From Poecilobothrus nobilitatus (lineage: Eukaryota; Arthropoda; Insecta; Diptera; Dolichopodidae), in contig OX352772.1 of the NCBI GenBank assembly GCA_947095535.1, positions 49,805,445 to 49,869,444 on the forward strand: a DNA stretch of 64,000 nt, given 5' to 3'. The notes below the pieces were generated by a model, which did not search any database, had not been told where the DNA came from, and worked only from the letters and a program-made list of their open reading frames with translations. A program made the translations under genes and the position numbers. Below are positions 50,186 to 60,887 of the stretch, piece by piece (position 1 is the stretch's first letter; every line of letters starts with the position of its first letter).

Positions 50186-50409
50186 CTGAAAATTATTTTG
50201 CGAATAGTTTTTGTTGATTTCAGTTTTAAAAATGAAATAAATATACATAACAATATACATACATTTAACAGTAAAGGAGCTAAGATAAAGCTTAAGGTGG
50301 TTGAAAAAGAAAATAATAAGTGTCTTTATTTTTAAATGATCTTTAAAAAATAATAAGTATTTAAACATTCCTTTTTTTACAGTCTCCTCATAAACGAAAT
50401 TAAACTGCA

Positions 50410-51592
50410 TTATTATTGATTGAGGAAAAAAAAATTGAGCAAAAAACTGACAAAAATTAAATTACTTGAGATTGATATGAATTCCACTATAAAATAATGT
50501 TTCGCAATAGGTTTGTTGGACATAGTAATTGTCTAAACTCTACATGTTTGACCTGAAAACTTTAATATATTCATTAGATGGGTTATATTAGGTTTTTTTT
50601 TACTGTAAATTCAAATTTATTTTGCAAGGCTCGTTTAAGAACATAATTAAGAAAGCATATACTAGGTAATAAAATGAATTAGCAAAGCTAAACGCTAAAC
50701 TAAAAATAAATGTTTCCAAATAGATAGTAAAAAGGAACATAAAGGAATCTTTAGGAAAATTAGACGAGTTTAGGGAAGGGGATTAAAAGAGGATTAAAGT
50801 TTCTTCCACTTCTTCTCGTTACTTTTCTTCTCATGGTTTAAAATCTCATTGCGCCCGGTGATAGTTACACTAAGACGACTGAAGAAAATACAGTTAATTT
50901 TTAAAATTAAGTTATGAAGTTAAATAACTTTTAGTAAGTTAAATAAAATAAATTAATTTAAAATTATAAAAGAATAGAATTTCAGTTTTCTAATGCAAAA
51001 ATCTAAATATATTTATATATGTATATATTATGATAACAACTGAAAAATGAACTACATACATATATATTACATATAATTAAAATCAGTATTAGAACTACAA
51101 TTTTAATTTTTTTTTTTACTTTATTTTATATATAAATTATATACATACTGAAACCATATATTATATATGTTTATACATGTTACATATATATGTACGAATG
51201 TTAATAATAATAATAACATAAATGTCTCTGTTAACATCTTGTTTATTTTTATGGTCATTTTAGATTATATTGCGCTAAAATCAAGAAATTTGAACCTCGA
51301 CAACATAATTTACACTTCTTTCAACAGATTTTCTGGCTTGGCACTTTATTGCTTCTGCATCAGCATGATATTTTGTATCGTTTAGTTAAAAAAAAAAAAA
51401 ATTTTTTATATTATTGTATTTTATATTTTTTATGTTTATTTTTTTATTATTTAACTTTAAAAAGTTACTTCAGAAAAATGGTTTTTATTCATTGTTTTTT
51501 TTTTTTGGTTTTTTTTTTTTTATGACACTTGTCTTGCTTTTAAATTATATTACATTATATAAGTAAAGTATAAAATTATTTTTAAGTTTATA
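50410..51592. other. AT-rich intergenic DNA
   Basis: A 72-codon frame at 51167-51385 shows no family match. Poly-T and TA repeats are frequent. Nothing is called. Confidence 0.4.
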
Positions 51593-51604
51593 ATGTCATT
51601 TCGT

Positions 51605-51795
51605 CGGACGTCGGTAGCCTAGTGGGTATAAGAGTGTATAAAATACTCTGTAAACACCGAGCAAGTGTGGGTTCGAATCCCACACACGTCGTAAGAGTTA
51701 TTCCCCCTTACGATATTTACAGCCATGCCTGAACAGGATAGGCTGTGTAATTTCCTGTCCACATTTATGTGGCAGAGAAATACATTAAAAAAAAA
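51605..51795 (+). mobile_element. SINE family 1, 191 bp, with 12-bp target duplication
   Basis: This is the best reference copy. The head is GTCGGTAGCCTAGTGGGTAT with A-box, then B-box GGGTTCGAATCCC and ACACGTCGTAAGAGTTATTC with its CCTTACGA complement. The body is GCCATGCCTGAACAGGATAG and the tail CCTGTCCACATTTATGTGGC AGAGAAATACATT(A)9. Perfect 12-mers ATGTCATTTCGT lie at 51593-51604 and 51796-51807. An internal Pol III promoter plus poly(A) tail indicates mobilisation by a LINE. Confidence 0.93.
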
Positions 51796-51807
51796 ATGTC
51801 ATTTCGT

Positions 51808-53430
51808 TATCAAAATAAAATTAGTTCAGTATAGGTATAATAAAAATGATTTAATTTATCGTTATATTCGATTGCCGTTATAAGTAGTTCAAAATAAGAT
51901 TTTGTAGGGATTTTAAAAGAACCTAATTAGATACACTTTTCAAAATTTTAGCAAGATAAAAATAAACAACAAAAATAACGAAAGTCATTTGATTCATTTT
52001 AAAGATTTGCATTGATTAAACAATGGCTATGTAATTAAAAGTAACTATTCATATATTTCTTTAACCTTTTTAGTTTTTTGAGCGTCCTTAATGAAGTCTA
52101 TTACATTTCATTTTTTTTTTTCTATGTCTTTAATGCAATTCGTTGTAACCTATATATGAAACGTTTATCATATTAGTTGATTTATGAATATTTTACAGTT
52201 TTAACAATATTCCGCAGTTTAGTTATGCTGTTTCCGTATTCTTCATTTAATTTCTATTTTTTTTTTTATTTAATTAACAAGGATTGTTATAAAATATAAT
52301 CCGCTCAACATCCGCCCAACTTCTCATATTTAATCCTCCCAACTTCTCATATTTTCCATAATCCGTCCAGCTTCTCATATTTTCCAATTTTCTTTATTCC
52401 TATTTTCCCAATTCCCAAACAAAACAGTACATTTTACCATAGGTTCTAATAGGTTCTAACTTAGTGTTAGGTTTAAAAGGGAGATGACGTTTGATTAGTC
52501 GAATTTTATGTACGAACACAAAACAAAAGTTTTTTCTATTATGATTTAATTAAAATTGCACGAAACCATATATGAAACATAGATACCCTAGATGATCCTA
52601 ACATAAATTGAATTTTGTTAGGGTCATCTATGTTTCATTACATGAAACATATGAAATATATGAAACATATGTAGATGATCCTAACATAACACTGAATAAC
52701 ATTTTTTTGCAAACAAAGGATTTACTGCAGAATAATTTATTGTATAATATAAAAAATAAAAAAAATAAAAATAAAAACACTTTTGACCCTTCTTAACCTA
52801 TACGACTGGTAATTCAATCATTTCAAAATTAACAATGATCTTAAGTTTACTTATAATCCTGTTCAAAGTATTTCAGCACCTCTAAAAAAAAAAAAACAAA
52901 AAAAAAAAAATTAAAAAAAATGTTAAAATACAATTTATTATCGTTTTATTTAGTCTGTTTGATCAGTTATCAATTTGTGTATGGAAATTTACTAACCGTC
53001 ATCTATTTTTGAGTGACTGTAATTTAGTTGTTAAGGTATTATTTAAAGATAAGCTATTTTATTTTTTGTAAACATACACTGCCATAAGTTAATCCACTTT
53101 CCTTCTATTTTTTAAAAAAGCGTTTAGGTTTCAAAAGAAGAGTTCAGAAAAGTATTGCCTACGAAAAACAGAGAATTGTTGCTTTTATTATTAAATATAC
53201 TTTGGATTAAATCTTTTCACAAGCCATTTTCCATTAAATATTTTGTAAACTGGGTTGTAATTAGAGGCCTAATAAATAAAACTAAAATAAAATGAAGTAA
53301 AATTCGTAATTGATATTTATGAAAATTAAATGAAGGGGAAAAAATCGATGCACAGTTTCCAAAATTTAACGATAAAAAGTTTTTCGTTAGAAAAATTTTT
53401 TCTTTTTAATTGAAAGGTAAATGAAGATAG
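51808..53430. other. AT-rich DNA with minor repeats
   Basis: 52296-52500 repeats AACTTCTCATATTTTCC-type C-rich phrases and ends with GGTTCTAATAGGTTCTAA. It resembles the C-rich LINE 3' UTR at 13.85 kb but cannot be assigned firmly. 52560-52690 has small inverted repeats (GATGATCCTAACAT and GTTAGGGTCATCTATG). No gene is recognised. Confidence 0.4.
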
Positions 53431-53440
53431 ATTGTAAATT

Positions 53441-53600
53441 TCCCTGCCACATAAATATAACAAGGAAATTACACAGCCTTTCCTTTTCAGGTGTGGCTGT
53501 ACATGTCGTAAGGAGGAATTACTCTTACGACGTGTGTGGGATTCGAACCCACACTCCCTCGGTGTTGACAGCGTATTTTGCTCTTACCCACTAGGCCCCA
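53441..53600 (-). mobile_element. SINE family 1 with 10-bp target duplication
   Basis: A minus-strand copy with intact B-box (GGGTTCGAATCCC) and hairpin region. The A-box side is shortened (the ATACGC segment is missing near 53575). The 10-mer ATTGTAAATT flanks it at 53431-53440 and 53601-53610. Confidence 0.85.
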
Positions 53601-53869
53601 ATTGTAAATTCTAATGAAGATAGATTTCAAAGAAACAAAAAAATGGAACCAATGCAAAGTCTAGATTAAATAGAATAATATAGAATGAAGGAAAATTTCA
53701 TTCCTATTTCAGTATTGAAAATGCTAACTATAATTTAACGATGGACTTAAATAGATTCTCCGATATGATTAGATTTTTATATTATTTCTTTATTATTATT
53801 CAGTATATACGGAAATACGTTTGTGACTAGAATATTACGAATATGGAAACATCTTCCACCTCCTAAATT

Positions 53870-54130
53870 TGGAGATGATTATCCATCCACCAATGATTTT
53901 TAATCGTTGATCACATTCTAACAAACCGTAAATCTATATTTTTACTCCATAGCCCGAATCGTTCCCTGATGAAACTCTACAATAGTACTACAGACCCCCT
54001 AACATATTGTTTGGTCAAAGAGGGATGTTTAATTGATGATAATGTGTTGTGGTTTAAAGCCTAACACAGCTCGTACCACTTCTATTCAGCATCTTTCTAT
54101 AATTTGTATCCACCCCCGTAAAAAAAAAAA
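53870..54130 (+). pseudogene. LINE 3' end: ORF2 C-terminus plus poly(A)
   Basis: The plus-strand frame 53906-54064 encodes 52 residues, VDHILTNRKSIFLLHSPNRS followed by LMKLYNSTTDPLTYCLVKEG, with a TAA stop. VDHIL-NC is the hallmark of the C-terminal region of insect jockey/I-type LINE polyproteins (the Cys is Arg here). The 3' UTR-like stretch ends in ATCCACCCCCGTAAAAAAAA at 54110-54130. Closely similar ends (CCAACCCTCGTAAAAAAA) occur at 14.08 kb. Confidence 0.65.
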
Positions 54131-55570
54131 CAAAAAAGTAAAAAAGTGATTAGTAATCACATTACAGGTAACTCATATTACGTTCTAATTTTAATTACCA
54201 TCTTGTATATTTTAATTTCACAAAACAGAAATTGTATAATAATAGCGTCATTAATAACTTGATTTAAAAATGAAATGAAATAAAGTTGTTGTATATGGAA
54301 GAAAAAAAAAACAAACAAAAATACAAAACAAAAAAGAAAAAACGGAAAAAAAGCATCATAAGTAACAAAGATCAATCAACCATTTATGTATTCTCATCAA
54401 AATAAACATTTCCAAAAAAAAAAAAAAAGAATTAAAGAAAGGAAAATACTTTTTTCTTTTTTTTTGTTTGATTATAGTATTTTTTTTTTTTTTGTTGTTT
54501 TTCTTTTTATTTTCTTTCTCATTTTCTCATTCAATGTTTTAAATTAGAGTGTAAGATTTAATTCAACATACTGAAAAAGAAAAGATATCATAAAAGGTGA
54601 AAAAAAAAAGATAAATGTTTATGTAATCTACATTATAATTTTTGATTTCAATGGGATCTTAATAGATTTTGTACAAACAAAAAAATTAAAAAAAAAAAAA
54701 AGAAAAAGAAAAAGAGAAAAAGAAAAAAAAAAGAACAAAATTAATCTTTTATTTCTTTCTTTGATGAGAAAAAATATGACAAATTTGATTGTATATAGTA
54801 AGTAATAACATAATAATATCTTTAATTGGATGATTCTATATTGATAAAGTTAATCATTTGTTTTTTTTATATTTTATATGATTTGTAATTCAAATTTATG
54901 ATTTAGATTAATTTTATTCCTATAATAAAAGATAAAATTTGAAAATAAATACTAATAATATCAAAAATAATTTAAAAAAATTTTGATAAAAACAAATTAA
55001 TTGTACGATAAAAGTGAGCGAAATTTTTGCATAACTTCAATATTAGAAGCTATAGGCCATATCTCGGTAATTACTTTTCAAAAGCCTTAAGTGAACTCTC
55101 TGACAAGGATCTGAGAAGCTTTTTGCATCATAGTGAATTCAACGTGGGTCGTATAGCTTAAATATCGGAAACTTAACAGCAATTCTGGCTGAATAGGTTC
55201 TCTTACGTTTTCTATCATATGTTATGGATCTAGAGTCTAGTGATTACTGATATGATAAGCTCAGCCTTCGTTTATAAAAATAAAATATAAGCCATGTGCC
55301 AATCAATAACTTTTTTACTTGTGCTTATTGAATAAAATTTATTGTTGTGGCGAAGAAAAATAGATTTTTTGACTGTGCCAAATACAAAGAAATTTTGATA
55401 GAATTATTAAAGTTTTTTCAACAATTTTGATTAATTGTTTTTTTTAAAATGAACAGAATATTAAGAAAAGAAATATTTTCCATTGATCATGGCAATTCTA
55501 ATGGAAAATGAAGAAATACATACACTTAGACTGTAGATTTATTAATAGTTTTATATAAAACTAAAGAAAA
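54131..55570. other. homopolymer-rich intergenic DNA
   Basis: Purine-rich A/G tracts (54300-54350, 54680-54735) and T-tracts dominate. A more complex patch at 55030-55260 has no coding signature. Nothing is called. Confidence 0.4.
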
Positions 55571-57150
55571 CGAGGAAGAATACAGTTGACTTTGTCAACT
55601 CTTAGATACCCGTACGAACCGTTAGTATGTTCACAGCCTGTCACTCTGCTTACAATATTATTTTTTTAATATTTTAGTATTTTAAAATAATTTGGGTGAA
55701 TTTTATAATTTCTAGAACTATGGGTTGTACATATATTCAAACTATATGTTTATATGTACATTCTTCAAAAGCAGATTCCAACTTTCCACATAACGATTAT
55801 CAACCCAAAACTTTTTCAAATATTCTATAGTACCATTTAATACTAAGCGGTAAATTTATATTAAATTTACTTAGTACAAAATAGTAAATATAATTTTAAA
55901 TATTATATTATATTATATTTAAATATTCCATTGACAGAATAATTTCTTATAAGTACAATAAAATACATATATGTATTTAAATACGGCGCTATATAATATA
56001 CATCTATACTCTTATCATTCATTCACTAGTGACATATACGATATGTAAATAAACATGATATTATATAAGTATGTATGTATATCAATATCCTATAAATAAA
56101 AATTCTTCAAGCAACCGTTATGTTCTTTATTTATTTACATTTTTTTGTACTACGCATTATATCCTCAACAATTTCAAATTATTGAGTAAAACAAAATGGA
56201 AAAAATTCGTTAAAGCAATTTGTTAGAAAATTTGAAAAAATCAAGTAACACTTTCGTCAATTATAAAGTAACCCTATATTATTAAAAAAAGTTGTTAACA
56301 GAAATAAGAGTATAATGTTGAAGCTTTAATTTTTGTGTATTACTTCAAAAAAATTTTAACAGGTATTCAAGTTACAGGTGTTTAAAAATAGGAAATTTTC
56401 AGTTTTTGACTCCTTACAGCTCCTAAACGGGGGGTGATACAAAAAAAATTTCTGAAATGACTCATACTTATTTTTAAAGATCTAATTTCTGTAAAAATTT
56501 CAAGTTTCCAACTTAAACCGTTTAGAAGATAGAAGGGTTAAAGGATTTTGCAAAATTTGAATTTCGCATAACGGTAAATTAAGACACCGTATGCTACAAA
56601 TATATATTTATTGTATATATATTTTTAAAGCTGATAAAAGTAGTAATCGTTTGGCGTTTTCAAAATGAAGATATACCTTATACAACTTGTGCTATAACAA
56701 TTTAAATATAGAGCTTTTTTGAACCTTTGGGGAGCTGTAGCTCCGTAACGGGTGGGGCTACAAAAAAAAGTTATTAAAAATAAAATTAATATTTCTGTAA
56801 GATCTATCAGCAGTTAAAATTTCATAGCTCTATTTCAAAAAAAATTTGGGGATCTAAAAGTTAGGTGTTCGAGAGCTACCCTAAGTTTTGGTCCAAACTC
56901 AACCAAAAAAAATAGAGAACCTACAAATTTTTCCCAGAATATTTTGTGTAAATTTCAAGATTCTAGCTTTCTTAGTGTTTGAGTTAGCGTGCTGACGGAC
57001 GGACGGACGGACGGACGGACATGGCTCAAAAGTCTTAGAATTTTTTTCTGATCCGATCCATACCTTTGAAGGTATATCTAGCTCGCTTATTTCGAGGTGT
57101 TACAAACGGAGGAGTAATTTTATTATACCCGATCCTATCGTACGGGTATA
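55571..57150 (-). mobile_element. hairpin-ended dispersed repeat, copy B
   Basis: The copy is inverted relative to copy A. Its left boundary, CGAGGAAGAATACAGTTGAC TTTGTCAACTCTTAGATACC, is the reverse complement of copy A's right end with a perfect GTTGAC/GTCAAC hairpin. Its right boundary TATACCCGATCC...GGGTATA is the other terminal hairpin. The interior holds the GTAGCTCCGTAACGGGTGGG GCTACA module shared with copy C and a GACG pentameric run at 56995-57018. It is longer than A (about 1.58 kb), so the middle region is variable. No transposase frame is visible. Confidence 0.7.
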
Positions 57151-58193
57151 AAAAGCCTTTAGGTAGTAATGTATTGCACAAGTATTTAAGAGCTTAGCAG
57201 TTTTTTGTTTCATAATTTTTATATCATGTTCACTTTTTAGCCAATATTAACTAGTAAGTGAAATGAATAATCATAATTCATAATGTCCTTTTTCGTTATT
57301 TTACCTTATAAGGTAAATTTCTAAATTTTTATTCACTTTATGTGATGTTTCTTCGGTAAGTTAAAATTTTACTTTGGAAAAATTATTGATTGACACATCA
57401 GGATTTCACAGGGTTATTGTTTATAATCGTTATGACGTTACATGACATAATTTGTATTACATGACATAATTTGAATTTGTATTTCACAGGGTTATTGTTT
57501 GTAATCGTCATTACATTACATTACATAATTTGTATTACATTTGAATTTTTTTGACTATATATAGAAATCTGGTATAGACCATAAAGTTTATTGTTACGAT
57601 TCGACAATCATCTAATAGATCTTCTTATAATCCTTTTATATATAGCACAAATTCTTCTGGAAATTTTTGTGCGACTACATATACATATTCAATTTTTATT
57701 AATACTTTATCATTGCAAAACCTTGCTAACACCTAAAAACCTATCATTGCCTAACACTTATAGCTAATATAGGTTTTCTGTTCAACTCTATTACAAATTT
57801 TTAAAGAATTTTTAAAGTATTATTCGATTTTTTTATATATTCCGCAATCTAACATTTGTAGTATATATTCTATTATTACTATACGGTACAAAAATAGGTC
57901 TCTTGTGGAGACCTCTATTACCTTTTCTAATAACTAAGTATATATATTTAATTTTTGCATTAATTATTTTTCTTTGTGATTTTTCTTTAAATATACTTTT
58001 TACTTTAATACTTTTTTACTTACATATAACACTTTTTTTGTTATCTTTTTCATTTTTTTTTTTGTCCAAACAACAAACTGTCTAATATGCATTCTAATAA
58101 AATTGATCATTTTTAATTGATCTAAAGAATATGTGATTAACGCATGACCAATATTTTAATCTAAATAGTTCGGTATTGGGTATTGTATTTTTT
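57151..58193. other. AT-rich DNA with a 68-bp tandem duplication
   Basis: 57413-57480 and 57481-57548 are imperfect tandem copies starting ATTTCACAGGGTTATTGTTT. A 60-codon frame at 57903-58085 is a hydrophobic low-complexity artefact. No gene is recognised. Confidence 0.5.
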
Positions 58194-58333
58194 ACCACCT
58201 TTCCTGTTCAGTCGTGGCTGTAAATGTCGTAAGGGGAAATAATTCTTACGACGTGTGTGGAATTCGAACCCACACTCCTTCGATTTTTACAGTATATTTT
58301 ATACGCTCTTACCCACTAGGCCAACGAGGCCCT
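58194..58333 (-). repeat. SINE family 1, 3'-truncated copy
   Basis: A minus-strand copy whose head, B-box (GGTTCGAATTCC, one substitution) and hairpin are present. It stops at the CCTGAACAGGAAAGG block, lacking the CACATTTATG tail and poly(A). It was therefore truncated after insertion. Confidence 0.82.
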
Positions 58334-58847
58334 CCTCTTTATTACTTATAACTTTTTAACCATAAGACAAGTATTTAATTTTTAGCAGAATTTATTTAAA
58401 GAGTTATACTGAAGTTTGAGTGTAACTTATTTTAAAAGCTTTGAAATCAATTTTTTTTAAAAATTTTTTTTAGTATCGAACTTTTTTTAAAGGTGTGATA
58501 ATTGTTATAGTATCTAGATTTTCTTTGGTAGACGAATTTCTTTTACATAAATGTTGGGGATAGATTGAGGAGAACATATTTATCATGCATAAAAATTTTT
58601 AATTGTATTTGTCATTCAACTATAGGATATATGCTTAAAATAATTTATATAAATATAATCAAAAATAGTTTCGACTCAATATATATTATAATATGCTTGT
58701 TGCCAAAATTATTTTTGATTAAGGTGATTGAAAAAGATACTAAAGACATTTTATATATTGTCTATATATGTAGTATGTATATATAATATAAAAGATACTA
58801 TAGTACGATATAAATACGTAATAAATAAATACGATATAAATAAATAG
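58334..58847. other. AT-rich intergenic DNA
   Basis: The 73-codon frame at 58565-58786 matches no family. Nothing is called. Confidence 0.4.
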
Positions 58848-59393
58848 GGGTTGGGTCCGAAATCCCAAAATCCAAAATTCCAAATTTCAAAATCCCCATT
58901 GTTACAAAATCCCAATATTACAAAATCCCAATGTTACAAAATCCCAAGTTACAAAATAATGCGCTTGAAGATAAAATAGAAAATAGAAAAAGATTTTTGT
59001 TTTTTATTAGAAATATAAAGCAACATTAATTTTTAAATGTTTGTAGGTAATCTTATTTCGAATTTGAATAAAATTCTTCTCGAGTGATTAAATGACTGAA
59101 CGTCTGTACGAAGGTCTCTAAAATCAAAAAGGAAAAAAATGTAAAAACTTTCTCGCGTTTTAAAATCTGGTGTATTAAAGTCTTGCGTTTTAAAACTAAT
59201 TTTTTTAAAAATATATAAAAATTAAATCTGATTCAGAATCTCGTATGAAATAAATATTCTGGAAAAAGGGTCAACTTTGATTTTGAGTTCTACTCTAAAA
59301 TCTCTCCTAATTTAGAATCTCACTTAAACATATAAATAAATATTCTGGAAAAAGGGCCAACCCTAATTTTTGACTGCAACTCTAAAATCTTTC

Positions 59394-60706
59394 TATAGGG
59401 TGTTCAAAATTAAGGTATCATTTTAATATTAATAAAAAAAGGCTTTTAATATATTAAAATATATTAAATATATTTTTATTTTAATTTATTACAAATAGGT
59501 TCCGGTTATTAATGAAAAATTATGTCGGCCAAGTGGCCCCCTCTACTACTTCGGCAGGCTTCCAATCTTTTACCAAAATTCTGAATCACGTTGTTCAATA
59601 AACTGTTCTCAATGGTTGAAATCTGCTTGATAATGTTGTTTTTAAGCTCTTGAATTGTTGTGGGATTATTGCTGTACACTTTCGATTTCACAAAACCCCA
59701 CAAAAAAAAATCCAACGGTGTCAAATCGCACGATCTTGGTGACCACATCACTCCTCCTCTACGAGAAATAATGCGATCTTCGAACTTTTCCTTCAAAAGA
59801 TCCATTGTTTCTCTTGCTGTGTGGCAAGTGGTACCGTCCTGTTGAAACCACATATTCTCTACGTCCAAATCATCAATTTCTCGCCACAAAAAGCTTCGGA
59901 TCATCTCCCTGTAGCGATTTCCATTGACCGTAATCGCATTTCCATTTGCGTTTTCAAAAAAATATGTTCCGATGATTCCTCCTGACCACAAACTACACCA
60001 AACCGTAACTTTTTGTGGATGTACTGGTTGCTCTAAGATAACCCTTGGATTCTCTTCACCCCAAATGCGGCAATTCTGTTTATTGACGTAGCCATTGAGC
60101 TGGAAATGAGCTTCGTCGGTGAAGATTATTTTGCTAAAAAAATTCTCATTTTCTTCTTGTTTTTCGATTGCCCAAGAAACGAATTGCCGACGTAATGCAT
60201 GGTCAGTTGGTTTTAATTCTTGCGTCAGCTGGATCTTATAAGCCTTTAAATGGAGATCACGATGCAAAATGTTGAATAATGTGGATGGTTTGATGTTTAA
60301 TTGCTGCGAACGATGACGAATGGAAGTTTTTGGATCTTCTTCAACACTTCTGCTCACAGCTGCTACATTCTCGGTTGAACGGCCACTACGTTGATAAATG
60401 TTGCCTCTGTTATCAAGAACAGATCCAGTTTCTAGAAATTTATCAACCACCAGCTTGATGGCACGATTTGTTGGAGCATTTTCTCTACCAAATTTTGTTC
60501 GAAATTTCCTAATTACATCTTGAAAACTTTTACCATTTTCAAAAAATGTTGTAATAACAAAAACACGTTGTTCCTTCGTGTAACGTTCCATATTAGCTAA
60601 CCGGAATGTATTTAGAATATACCTAAAGAAACCTCGTATAAAAATTCCAGGTAGAAAAAAAATGGCGGCAAAATCAAAATGATACCTCAATTTTGAACAC
60701 CCTATA
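59394..60706 (-). mobile_element. intact mariner-like transposon
   Basis: 31-bp TIRs at 59394-59424 and 60676-60706 (both starting TATAGGGTGTTCAAAATT, with one mismatch over 31 bp) enclose an uninterrupted transposase. The outer TA is the target-site duplication. Near-identical TIRs and a complete open frame mean the copy is young and may be mobilisable. It interrupts a CTCTAAAATCT module of the surrounding element. Confidence 0.93.
59509..60591 (-). CDS. Tc1/mariner-superfamily transposase, 360 aa
   Basis: The start chosen is the ATG at 60591 (MERYTKEQRVFVITTFFENG). The longer open frame upstream has no ATG and runs into the TIR. Residues 1-110 form the helix-turn-helix DNA-binding region (DUF4817-like N-terminus with SFQDVIRKFRTKFGR; second helix set around IRHRSQQLNIKPSTLFNILH). 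The DDE/D domain carries D159 (FTDEAHF), D252 (FQQDGTTCHTAR) and D289 (SPRSCDLTPLDFFLWG). There are 36 residues between the last two aspartates, different from the 34 of classical mariners. All three acidic residues are present and no stop or frameshift occurs. The enzyme would cut and paste the element at TA sites. Length is normal for the superfamily. Confidence 0.95.
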   Translation of the reverse strand: MERYTKEQRVFVITTFFENGKSFQDVIRKFRTKFGRENAPTNRAIKLVVDKFLETGSVLDNRGNIYQRSGRSTENVAAVSRSVEEDPKTSIRHRSQQLNIKPSTLFNILHRDLHLKAYKIQLTQELKPTDHALRRQFVSWAIEKQEENENFFSKIIFTDEAHFQLNGYVNKQNCRIWGEENPRVILEQPVHPQKVTVWCSLWSGGIIGTYFFENANGNAITVNGNRYREMIRSFLWREIDDLDVENMWFQQDGTTCHTARETMDLLKEKFEDRIISRRGGVMWSPRSCDLTPLDFFLWGFVKSKVYSNNPTTIQELKNNIIKQISTIENSLLNNVIQNFGKRLEACRSSRGGHLADIIFH

Positions 60707-60887
60707 ATTCAGATAAATGCATAAAAAACATTAATAGTTCCTTGGGAATTTGTATAACATTGGGATTTTGTAACATTGGAATTTTCTAATATTGGGATTT
60801 TGCAACACTGGGATTTTTCGAAATTTTTTTTTTTGGGATTTTGTCTTCTTTGGGATTTTGTATCATTGGGATTTAGGTGGACTCCCA

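Larger units (their letters stand above)
58848..60887. mobile_element. TIR element (same family as 44.5 kb), host of the mariner
   Basis: The left end GGGGTTGGGTCCGAAATCCC and the inverted right end (minus strand GGGAGTCCACCTAAATCCCA) bracket repeated CAAAATCCCAATGTTA / TAACATTGGGATTTTG blocks. The interior holds GATTTTGAG...CTCTAAAATCTCTCC modules and, at 59394-60706, a complete mariner-like insertion. Without the insertion the host element would be about 0.73 kb. No own coding capacity is seen. Confidence 0.7.

Noticed and set aside
54178..54375. Phe-rich 65-codon minus-strand frame
   Set aside because: It is a translation of an A-rich low-complexity run.
59660..59845. 61-codon plus-strand frame
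   Set aside because: It is antisense to the mariner transposase.
60592..60690. 33-residue N-terminal extension of the mariner transposase
   Set aside because: It has no ATG, runs into the TIR, and is not homologous to family N-termini; MERYTKEQ is the natural start.
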